From Siniperca chuatsi (taxonomy: Eukaryota > Chordata > Actinopteri > Centrarchiformes > Sinipercidae): 64,000 bases of DNA. Numbering within the stretch: the first letter of the stretch is position 1; every line of letters begins with the position of its first letter. Of this stretch, positions 50,449 to 64,000 are shown in pieces. Made by a program: the position numbers and the translations under genes. Below the pieces are notes generated by a model. It was given only the letters and a program-made list of their open reading frames with translations. It ran no database searches and was not told the origin of the DNA. Location: assembly GCF_020085105.1 (NCBI RefSeq), contig NC_058052.1, forward strand, positions 18,020,733 through 18,084,732, read 5' to 3'.

Positions 50449-50703
50449 CCGTGCTGTAGCTTCATCAGGTATAAGGAGAGGTGTTGACTTTATTCCGAGC
50501 CTCCAGTAACACCACTGACTCTGATAGTTCCCCATCCCTGTGGGAATTCATTATAAGACAGCTAGAGGCTGCTTGTGGATGGTTACTGTGCTGCCCGTAT
50601 GTTAACTTGTCGCTATCGCGCAAGGCAAACATGTGGTGCAGCTGCTTTCTCTGGCTGTGGGCAACCTGGAGAGATTGATTGGTGAGCCTTCTGTTTTATC
50701 CAG

Positions 50704-50796
50704 GATCAGGGCCACATTCAGTAGACATGGTGCCTCCGGAGAAGCAGCCATTTTCCCCAGAAAATATGGCTCATTACCAGCACAGACAAAATGAAG
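50704..50796 (+). other. exon-like island, unassigned
   Basis: The 93-nt segment is bounded by an acceptor (TTTTATCCAG|GA) and a donor (GAAG|GTATAT). One frame is open throughout and includes VPPEKQPFSPENMAHYQHRQ. It is not recognised, and no partner exon was found. The donor is only moderate. Confidence 0.2.
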
Positions 50797-51032
50797 GTAT
50801 ATTGACTTTTTAACGTCTTACAACATACCTATTCCTGAGCTGTTTAACAACGAGCATTTGTTATCCTGGAAACCTTTACTTGTTTTTATCCTCATGCAAC
50901 TGAATACAAAAACAGTCCTGATTTTAACATGAGCTCATCATGTTCAAGCCAATGCTACTGTCCTCACATATTTCAGTTTGAATTTACACACAGAACCACG
51001 TACGTAAATACCCATACACATGCTTTTGCACC

Positions 51033-51035
<3 letters not shown>

Positions 51036-51067
<32 letters not shown>
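51036..51067. repeat. (CA)n microsatellite
   Basis: About 16 CA units. Confidence 0.95.
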
Positions 51068-51070
<3 letters not shown>

Positions 51071-51177
51071 CCTTCCCCCATGTTTGGTCCATCAGACAGT
51101 TTTTAACACAAACCATTGGCCAGTAGATGTGTCTGCTCTGCTCAGGGGCATAAGCTCTGTCCATACCCTCAGTCTTA

Positions 51178-51191
51178 ACTCTCTCTCTCTT

Positions 51192-51272
<81 letters not shown>
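51178..51272. repeat. compound (CT)n(CA)n microsatellite
   Basis: CT units (51178-51205) with one interruption switch directly to about 33 CA units (51205-51272). Confidence 0.97.
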
Positions 51273-51278
<6 letters not shown>

Positions 51279-54200
51279 AAAGACAAACACAATCAATTAT
51301 TCAAGACTCTTGTTTTGGCTCCTGTGTTTTTTCTTATTATTTCTGTTCTGTTGTTTCTATAGCATCCTCTGGCAACCTAACAGCCAGGAGGCCCGATGAG
51401 TGAGATATGAGGCCTGATGACTTGAGGTCTGTGTATGTCTTTGTAATTTAGATGGCAGAGCATAATTTGCATGCACAGCCTTCAACATTGTCTCATTGTC
51501 TGAAGCAGATTATCCTTGCGGCTTTCCACAACTGAGTGTTGTCAAAGACCTGGCTTGGAAGACAAACCATTGTCTCTGTGTTTATTTCCCCCATGAGTGG
51601 AAATTTTCAGTGTGGTCAGTCAGTGTAGTTAAACCTCACACTGAAGCACCCAAGCAATCAGTGTAAATAGTGCACTATCCTTTACTTTGTATTATTTCTA
51701 ACGTACCAGTAGTACCTCTTCAATGAGGCTCTATACCTACACATGTAAGATGCATTGTGTATATTTTACATACAGGGACTGTCATTTTTCAGTGTGCAAA
51801 TCTGTGCACTAGATGGCACTATGGCACTTATTATTCAATGCCAATAGATAATTTCCATTTTGGAGGATAAGTATGCGCTGCTGACACAAGTGATGATCAC
51901 AAACTGCTTGTTTTCCCCGAGTTGATGTTGATGTTATCATGAAAACTCCATATCCACTCACATTTATTAATTAACTGTTTTGACCTTTAAGCACAAAGCA
52001 ATTGTTTTGATTTTGACTGCCATAGTGAGATACATATGAACATACTGAATTGGAGTAGTGTACATCACTAAAGTTTTCACTTTATCTCCAAGTCTACTCT
52101 AACCTGATGGATTCAGAGATTTTTTTTTTTTAAAGGCTCAAGTGAACATCAAACAAAATCTACTCGAATCAATGAAAACATAAAAAAATCACATTGAGGG
52201 GATATATAAGATGTGAATCCTGGCAGCAATGATGTCCTTGTAACAGATCATATTGTAAATAAGATGGGTTAAATTGCACTTGTAGCTTCCCTTCAAACAG
52301 TCAGGCTATTCTCTCGGGGGGACAAGAGAGTGCTGCAGACTCTTCCTCTAATAACGCAAGACAATGAGATCCCAGCTCATAACATAGGCCTCCACTATAT
52401 AGAACAAGTATTGGGGGCTTAGCAGCTAATAAAGTGGCAAGTCTTCAAATCCATGTCAGAAGAGCAGAGTGCCACAGGGACCTTTCATAACACTTGTATG
52501 TGCAGGTTCAACTGCAGTGTAAAGGTTACACATCCACATTGCACTGATCTAACCTGATGAGTTGCCTTAAGCCCCACAAATTTCAAGGCTATGTTTCTTA
52601 TTTAAAGAAGCAGAACTGAATAATTCTCTCACATGACAGGCGAAGACAGGAGTGTAGAATGAATGTTTGAGATGCAATACAAAATCTACTGTGTATCCTC
52701 TTCTCAATTAAGTGTGCATGAAGCAGTGACAAAGTTAAAATCCCTTTGTTCAATTCAATTTAAGTTTGGTTTTGTACATAGGGTAATTTTATTTTTCAAA
52801 ATGAAAAAATTATAATACACATCAATTCTGTTAATTGAATCATGCTGCCCTTTGAGTTCACAAAACACAGTCTCAGTAATTAGCCTTGATTGCCTGGTCT
52901 GTGTTTCATAAATGGTCTCTCCCGCTTTCTCTCTAGTGAACCTGTCCTTCACTTGAGCACAGACACTCCTCCAGCATTTCCACCCACTTTGTTTGTGAGT
53001 CTTTGATCCACAGTATTCCAGTTAAAGTTACACCCATGTGCTGCAAGTTGAAACTTTCAGCATTGTTGCTCAGGGGAACCTTATACCCGTGGTGCCTTCT
53101 GCTTTTGTCCTTCCCTTTAGCAACAGAACTCTCCTATGGTCCCGGACAAAAGACTACTCACGACACCATTTTATGATCTCTGTGATGATACCGTTTGCTT
53201 CTCCTGCTCACATTTTACCTTGGTCTGTTCATCTAATCCGAAATGTTAATGTCAAAAAACACCATTAAGGGTTCTCCTTTGAGACAGTTGTTGATTTGGA
53301 GCAAAGGATGATGAAGTAAGAAAAGCGATGTCCTTTATCCTGAGATTTTAACTGCAAACAAGAAAAACAATATAAATCAGTACTTTTTCTATATGGTGCA
53401 CAATAACATAAAAGTGTAAGAACAGATGGCACCAAGGTGATAATTGAATCATAAAAACAAAACTCTAATTTCTTTTTTTCCCTTAAATTGATGTGCACTA
53501 TCAGCTGGACCACACTCATAATGCTCATTGTGTACAGTGAAGGATTGTGTTTATGCACACGTGCACATAACATGCATATAAATTTGCATGTGTGTTAGTA
53601 TGCGTACTAGAATTACATGTGCATGTTAAGCCTAATTGAAGCAACAATTTAAACCATTTTCTACAACAACAATATAATCTGTTGTATAAAACACTTAAAG
53701 ACACAAACAACAAATACAGTATATTAAAATAGAGTCTAAAGTGCTGCAATGTCTTGTCGCTCCAGTCTGTCTAATCACTAAGTGAGTGAAACATTCATGG
53801 TACACTAGATCAGTTCAATATTTAATTTCTCAACAAAGACTACATGATGGAACAGATGCTCAAACTTTGTATGTTTCTCAGGAGAGCAAAACTCACTTTC
53901 ATGGAAGCTACTGAGTACAGAGATTCTGATTGTGTACAAGCTTTGTGTTGTCTTCTTTGGGCTCTTCACCTATGCACTAAATGTACAGTGTCGTATAAAA
54001 AGTTCATGCTAAGTGTGCATAGTGAATCAGTGCTCAAACCATGGACCTAATACATCAATTGTTTACATCCAGGGCCCCTGAAAACTCATGTGTGGAACCA
54101 CATTAGTGATACACCGAGGTTGGCCTTTGCCTCCCTGTCACATTTCAAGTGAAAATTTGACTTGGCATGTTTACATAGGATTTCTTCATCTCCCTTTTAA

Positions 54201-56370
54201 ACCCCTATGGGCGAGCTGAAGGTGAGGGGAACTAAGATTATAATCCCCCGTTTCTCTGAGGAGCTTTTCTTTATGCACACCCTCACAGATGTCGACATTT
54301 GGTTAGGCGGTGTACGTAGAAGCCTCAGATTATCTAGCGCTTCAGGAAGTCTGTTTAGCTAAAGTTAGGAGTGGTTACTTTCCTGTACCTTCCTAATTTA
54401 CCCTTGTGTTTTGTAACCTGGAGACCCCTGTGCTTAGTCATACATCTGTGTTAAAGAGCATATAAGAGAAAAATATTGGTGATTGAATATTGCTGTCCAT
54501 TGGAAACCATAGGTCTTAGTTGTAATGATGTTCACATCAAGAGGCTCCACTTGTGCAGACGTAGACCTAGTCACAGGAAGCGTAACAGATGGTGTACTAT
54601 ATGTCATAATGCTATAAAATCCAACAGGAATTGACAGTTGAAATCCCACCCTGGAGTTTGCCTCTTTTAGCTTTGGCATAATCTTCTCTGGATTTCAATT
54701 GCAAAGTCAAAGAGAATAGTCTAGCACATGGGGACTAGTTATCTGGGGCAAATGCGGTCTAAGGTTGACAATGCAAAGGCTATGTTTATGTGCATCACAC
54801 TTGCTATACTGAATGTTTCCCAGAGTGGAAGAACATCCTCCCCTGAATTCTATTCCTCTTCCCACATCCCAGTGCTGCCGTGGAAAGTAGGCCAAGTGAG
54901 CACCAGGGCGTTGCTTTTTTAAGATGATCAGTTTGTCAGTGTGTTTTTGTGTGTGCTCAGGACGACTATTCATGTGGCTTGACTCTGTAGAACAAAGACC
55001 AGCATTATACAATTTGCAGCACTTCCAATAGCAAGGAAAAGGGAGAGGTTGGAAAATAGGGACAGGACAAGTGCGGATGAAACAAAGACAAAATCTGACT
55101 TGTACTCTAATTCATTTACTTCCTCTTTTCAACCTCTTTGTTGCAGCAAAAAGGTCCCTTGCCAGTAACACTCCTCTGCAGGATCATACTGTACTCTAGC
55201 TGGCATGGATTATTTTTAGCTATTGCTGTGCAGCTTTCACCTTGACTCTCTCCATCTTGACATCATAATTAACATTTCTGTTAATAGTAACACAGTTCAA
55301 TATTAATAAGGATCTCACTAAAATCAAAATTCAGTTGTAGAGCGGTAATGAATTGTACTGCATTGCTCATATATGAGACACCTTGTCAATCACCATCACA
55401 TTTGTATCAATTGTATTAATGATGGTAATCCCTGGAAGTAGAAAATAGATGCACTGATGCAACATGTAGAAAATATACATTTTGATGTGACTTGAGAATT
55501 ATTGGACTCCTGCAGGTGGGGCAGTATCACTATAAGTTGGCAGTATCTCCATCACAGGGGTCAACAGGCAAATTAAAGTTCTCTTGAGGACTGAGGCACT
55601 GCTGCTGCCTGTGTGGTCATGCACACTCACATGTGCAGTGTAAAAACAACACAAGGTTAAAGCTGATGCCTCCCGTTTTGGAGGCCACATTGCCCAATGC
55701 AACATGTGCTCATATCATACTTATTGATGAGATTTTTAAATGACCTTCAAAGTCAGATTTTCTGCACACGTTTTTCTGAGTGTCACAGTCCGTTTGGTAT
55801 TAGTGCGCCTATATTATTAAGTGAATATGTTCCGATTTATGGCTTAATAATCAAATTTACCTCACGTCCATCAACACCACTGAGAAACGTGACGCGACCT
55901 GATAACTTTTTTTAAATAAAGATTTTTTTGGATAGGCATACAAAGCAGTGATGGACACAATCAAGATTGGGCTTTATAAGAGCGAAGGTATGCTGGATAT
56001 TTGGTCATGTGTATTTTGGTCTAAATTTCCAGGGGATATTTTAGATGTTAATAGCCCTGAAGTGGTCTCGGTTTCTTATTTAATTTCTCTCGCCTTCTTT
56101 AAATGTAATTCGCCCACAGACTGCGCCGCGAGGCTCTAAACCGCGCAGAAACTCTCTCATCATTTCCACAGCAGAATGGAAATGCAAATCGTGCGCACGG
56201 GCAATGCCCTTGACAGAACTCACCACTGCACACAATTAACATGAGCACTCTGACAGAAGTCAGTGACGAAATGTGAGGTCACAGCAGCTGCGTGTCAGAT
56301 AATATGGTTGTGTTTATTTATCTGACACAATCCTACATTAAACGCATCAAAAAGTTACACACGTGGACTG

Positions 56371-56371
<1 letters not shown>

Positions 56372-56439
<68 letters not shown>
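56372..56439. repeat. (AAT)n microsatellite
   Basis: About 22 AAT units, giving a poly-Tyr artefact frame on the minus strand. Confidence 0.97.
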
Positions 56440-56440
<1 letters not shown>

Positions 56441-57419
56441 GCTTGTGTGACAATTTAATTGTTTGCCATGGAAAACAGTAAGGTGCCCTGCTCTGATTAA
56501 TCTTTTAGCTCTATAAATATGTATTTTTTGTTTTTTAATTCTTGTGTGCACGTTGGTCAGAAAATGTTTAAGAATCCTCTTGAAAAATATTGTTTTATTT
56601 TTTGAGATAATTTATCCTGAACGTAAACAACCGTTTTTTTGTTTTTTGGCCGCTCTGGGGGCTGGGGAGGGGGGTTGTTAGATAAACCTATGTTGAGATT
56701 TAGCTATCTTGTCACTGAGGAACACAGCTGCCTCATATCGACACAATGATCTCAAGTGTAACCAACGAGGGGCGCTGTCCGTCTATCAGCTATAACTACT
56801 TGACACGAATAGCCTACATGATTGATCTCATCACTCTTGGCCATTTGTGTTTTACCCCTATAATTAAAAATAACGCGCAAGCTGTATTTTAATATGATAT
56901 TTGAATATGTCATATCAAATTTCGGACGTGCATTTATTAGGCCTAACGTTAATAGCTTCTGGAGACAAAGTTTGCAAGGAGGCTGTCATTTGTAATGAGG
57001 AATCAAGCATTTTACTAATTTAATTTAAATACTTGATTAATTACAAATATTGTCTAATTCTTCCCACTTTGAGACAAATCTCAATACACGAGTCTAAACT
57101 GAAGTTGATCTTTTAAAGCTACAAGTGATGTGGATTTTAAAACAAAGGATCTCGCAGTAAAGGTGAAACAGTTTTTTTTTTCGTGCAGTAGCTTCCACAT
57201 GTCACATAAATAAATAAATACATTTTAAGTTCAACCATATACACAAAATATTATAGGTAAAACAATGGAATAAACATGTTAGTTGAGTTGCTGTAAACAA
57301 TAAGTGCGCTGACTGCCTATTTGTTCCATATGGAATTGGGAAATGATGCGTAACTGTAGACGTATTTGATTAATATTTAATCGAAAAAAGATCACTTTAA
57401 AACAACCTCTGTGATACAA

Positions 57420-58430
57420 CCATGAGCGAACTTGCTTGGTGGGTGCTAATAAGATTTCTTTTTCCCCCTCTTTTGCCAATCAATTCATTAGGAAACAATG
57501 CAGGTGAGCATAATGAAAGTGTTGTCCTAATAAAGTGCATCGATGGACAGCTGGGCAGCGGCCGGCTGATTGACTTTGCCTTGACATCTGGGAGGCCCGC
57601 TGGCCCCTGGCACGCGTATAGGCTGATGTCGCCATTTACATGCAAATTTAAGGAGATCATGAGGGCCTCGCCCCGTAAATTCACACAAAAAAGAAGACGT
57701 CACCCTCAATACGGAGGAGGCTCGTCCCGTCGAGACGGGAGGTCTTCTAAGTCATCGTGTACATTTTTATTGGGAGCCACGCGTCCCGAGGAGTTTGGTT
57801 TTATATCAGTGGTCAGGCCCAAATCTGTGGGGGGTTCATTCATTGTGGCCACTGAATAGAAGAATGAGATAACAGTCCCCCCGTGTCATCAACCGGTCAT
57901 TTAAATGAGCATTCAGCCTGGCTCAATGCGGCCACGATGCAGAGATCAGGCAAATAGTTTGCTCTTGTTTCCCTGCTTGTCAGCCATCACTTACCTCCAG
58001 CGTGCAGTTGAGAAACAGACTTTTTTTAAAGGTGAGAAAATGAGAAAATGTGACTAAGATCCTCTAATTCCTCGGCCGTGCAAAGTTTTCATGCACGCAA
58101 CCACTAAAACATACGGGGATCAACATTTCCTTTATTTTGATGCTAACATTTCACCTAATGATGGAGAGCGCATTTTCCACGGTGTAAGCCCACCACGCAG
58201 ATGATCCCACAGAATGAGCTGAGACGGATTCAGGCTCCGCGCCTCAGTGTGTGGAGCAGCTGACTCCCTCTCTCCACGTCCAGATGGCTCCTGCACACAG
58301 ATTTGCATTCATTTTCCTCTAATATCTTCTGAAATAGCGGGGCAGCTGCATTTGTTGTCAAATACGGTTTAAAACTCCCTTTCAGGACAGCATCGTTACC
58401 TACGTGACGGGTGTGGAGATCCATTTTCCC
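57420..58430. promoter_or_regulatory. ebf3: candidate conserved non-coding control region upstream of ebf3
   Basis: After AT-rich DNA, sequence complexity and GC content rise for about 1 kb with no repeats. Three overlapping frames stay open around 57422-57859 (up to 145 codons) but resemble no protein, which is typical of slowly evolving enhancers. A perfect octamer ATGCAAAT lies at 57640-57647, close to CACGCGTATAGGCTGATGTC and TTTAAATGAGC near 57899. Its position about 2.5 kb before ebf3, a developmental transcription-factor gene, fits such a role. Conservation itself was not tested. Confidence 0.35.
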
Positions 58431-59890
58431 TCTCCAGTCAACAGTATCAGATCTAAGAGGATTTGTCTCAAAGTCTCCTAATTTGATAATCAGATTTAAA
58501 TCGCCTTGGTGCGTGTAATCAGGGGTTAAGTTCTAATAAGCGACTTGAAACTGTGCAAAAAAGCACAGTGAGTTCTGTGCAAAAAAGATATTTGCAATCT
58601 CGGTAGAACAGACAAAACATTTACAACATCCGTCTCGGTTTGTTTCATCTAAGAGGAAAAAAGATTACAAAAAATTACAAAGGGGCCCCTTTGAGTTTTT
58701 CTTGATTTTTTTTTTTTTTTTTTTTTTACAAATAGAAACTTGGATTTCTCTTAAATAATAAAAAAGTAAAAAAATCCACACCCTCATTTTGTGACTGGGC
58801 AATTTGGCAATAGATTGTGTAGAGGTGAAAGCAACAGCTTATAATTCACTTATCTTTGGCAGCAGCTATTAACCCTCAGCACCAGCTAGATAGATTGCTC
58901 AGGATATAGCACACATCTCTCTTCCTCGCACCCTCCCCTCTCTCCCTCCATCCTCTCCTCCTTTTCACCACTAATGAACCGAATTGCCTGCTTGCCCCTC
59001 TCGGACAGAGTCGGACATGTAGGCAGTTGGCTCTTTAAAAATGATTAAGATGTTTCTGATTATTACTGATTTTACAGGACGTGCGTAAAATAAAGAAGAC
59101 ACAGAACCATGGATTTCCTGAAGTTTGTTTAATGTCATGAGACACTGTGGCTCTGATTTTTAGCCCATAAAAAGAGGTCAGAAGATCTGACTTTATCTTC
59201 TGTAAATGGCACAGTGGTGGGATTGATTTGTTTTCACATTAATAATGTGATTGCTACGAAGCTGTCTGTTTTCAAACTTTGTTCATATTTTATGCTTACT
59301 GTAATAAATATAGAAATGATCTGCCTTGCGATACAGAGCAAAACAACTGAAAGTCCATTATCTGTTGTTAAAAATTCCCAATGAAAAGTTAATGTAAATC
59401 AATAGATTTATAATCATGTCTGATTCTCTGAAATCAGCGTTATATTAATTACATTTTAATTACAGTGAAATAACCCGCAGCGTAGAGTTAAAAATGCACA
59501 ATAAAAATGTATGTATATGTAAATATGAAGAAACACGACCTGCCATTATTGAAATATGATTTATGGCCTGTATTCACACAGCTAGCCTACTGAGATGCTT
59601 TCGATACATTAGTGAACAAACAATCTTATCAAGTCAATTTGTAATAGGCTAATAATAACACATTTAATCGAATAAATATGTCAAATACTATTAATTTTAA
59701 TACAATATAATACAACTAATCACGTAAATTGCTATCGTTAGGCCAGCTAAAAATAATAAGCAATGAATTCCGAGTTATTATTATGTAGCCTATTATTTTT
59801 ATTTTTTTATTTTTTTGTCCTCATTATGTGTGATGGGTACACCCGGTTGAATTTTCCATATCATTAAAAAAATCAAACTCACCACATATA
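58430..59890. other. distal ebf3 upstream DNA
   Basis: Mostly AT-rich, with a poly(T) tract and a C/T-rich patch at 58918-58965 (CCTCCC-type). No gene or recognisable element is present. Confidence 0.4.
58709..58729. repeat. poly(T) tract
   Basis: About 21 T residues in an AT-rich stretch (58690-58780). Confidence 0.9.
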
Positions 59891-60672
59891 GGGCCTAAGC
59901 AAGAGGAAAAGTGGAGCGAATGAGTGTTCTCAGGCTGCTGCACTATAGGGCTGTACCCATACAGTGGAGCGCCACTGCCTGACAGGAACCGTCAGAGCTC
60001 CATATATGGTCAAAGCCACGCCCCTTCAGCGTCATATTCTGACAGCGCCTCTCCCGTGGGTTTAGAGTTTTGGCTCCCGGGAAAGATTTCAGTCCTCGGG
60101 GAAAGAGGGCTTAGTTTTGCATGTTCCCATCCATCCTGCACGACGCGAAAGGGCCCCTTATCCACCTCTCCTGTGTACTAGGAACACCTCCACTGGTGAT
60201 CAGCCTTTGCCTGTGTTTGTCTTGTGGAGAAGCAGCAGCACCTTTTCAGGAGTGGGTTTTTTATTCAACAAGAAGTCCTGAAGGTTTTGGATGCGGTGCT
60301 TCAGGGATGTGGGCACTTTGAGAGCAGCATCACCCACAAACACAAACAACTGCCATCGATTTTTCTGTGAATAGCACAAAAAAAGAGAAGAAAAACAAAG
60401 AGGAACAATAGCAACACAAAAAATCTTGTCTATTGAACAATTCACTTTTCCAGTCTGTGGATACCGCTCTAACTAAGTACAGCACTTTGAGAATTGTTCA
60501 CATCGGACGGACTGAAGAGGGAGGCAAGACCTGTGGACCGGGTTTTCCCTCGCAAGTCTGAATCGGCTCTCGATACTTATCCCGTGAAAAAAAAAAACCT
60601 AAAGGATAACACGCTTGGACGTTTATTTTCCCTAATTTCGCAGGAGGCTCTTTTTCACGCAAATTGTCCTAA
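59890..60672 (+). promoter_or_regulatory. ebf3: ebf3 promoter and 5' UTR
   Basis: The stretch contains CCATATATGG (60000-60009), which fits the CArG box CC(A/T)6GG. It is followed by the GC-box CCACGCCCCTTC (near 60016) and by TCCTCGGGGA (60093-60102), one mismatch from the EBF site TCCCNNGGGA. The leader before the ATG at 60673 is long. The exact start site is not determined. Confidence 0.5.
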
Positions 60673-63847
<3,175 letters not shown>

Positions 63848-64000
63848 TAAGCATTATTTTAGCTCTGTCCATTTTGCAGATCCTGGCAAAAAGTAATTCC
63901 CTCCCCTTCAATAAGTTTTGGCACTCATGATGTGATGCAGCAATCCAGACTGTCCTGTGGTCCTTCAGCAACCACAGAGAGAGAGCTGCTGTCATTTCTA

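Noticed and set aside
57422-57859. 145-codon plus-strand frame near ebf3 read as a protein
   Set aside because: Several frames on both strands are open together and the translation resembles nothing known. A conserved non-coding element explains it better.

Overview
The window is nuclear DNA of a ray-finned fish, most likely a percomorph teleost. Its genes are split by short introns with ordinary GT-AG borders, vertebrate protein families are recognisable almost residue by residue, and the intergenic DNA carries long microsatellites and teleost-type interspersed repeats. No prokaryotic, CRISPR, rRNA or tRNA signal was seen. Gene names rest on protein features and on the order of neighbours, recalled from family knowledge; no database search was run.

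Layout: add3 (gamma-adducin, + strand, 3' half, 463-6410); mxi1 (+, 10526-17628); smndc1/SPF30 (-, 25154 to 20334); adra2a (alpha-2A adrenergic receptor, +, one coding exon, 30793-31962); bnip3 (+, 39314-41608); ppp2r2d (PP2A B55-delta, -, 47096 to 43661); ebf3 (+, first five coding exons, 60673-63846, running off the window). Five of the six multi-exon genes splice in phase at every junction into an uninterrupted reading frame across the window, and ebf3 does so as far as it is visible. In human, ADD3-MXI1-SMNDC1-ADRA2A lie on 10q25 and BNIP3-PPP2R2D-EBF3 on 10q26, so the window joins two parts of the human 10q block in one compact segment.

Two gene pairs end tail to tail. The mxi1 and smndc1 poly(A) signals are about 230 bp apart, and those of bnip3 and ppp2r2d about 115 bp apart. 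The genes do not form a pathway. They are a cytoskeletal protein, a MAX-network repressor, a splicing factor, a G-protein-coupled receptor, a mitophagy receptor, a phosphatase subunit and a neuronal transcription factor.

The smndc1-adra2a spacer (25.7-30.2 kb) is a transposon graveyard: a decayed L2-type LINE 3' end, a fold-back element with a GC-rich hairpin, and an internally deleted piggyBac element with recognisable transposase blocks. A hAT-like non-autonomous element with terminal inverted repeats and a near-perfect 8-bp target duplication sits in an smndc1 intron. The adra2a-bnip3 spacer holds a possible unassigned two-way promoter near 36.6-37.0 kb. The 12.6-kb gap between ppp2r2d and ebf3 is non-coding, with microsatellites in its first half and a GC-rich, complex stretch (57.4-58.4 kb) that looks like developmental regulatory DNA. 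I found no clearly new biological system. The most useful leads are a skippable 96-nt add3 exon, a UG-repeat tract beside the last smndc1 splice acceptor, the possible promoter at 36.6 kb, and the putative ebf3 control elements.
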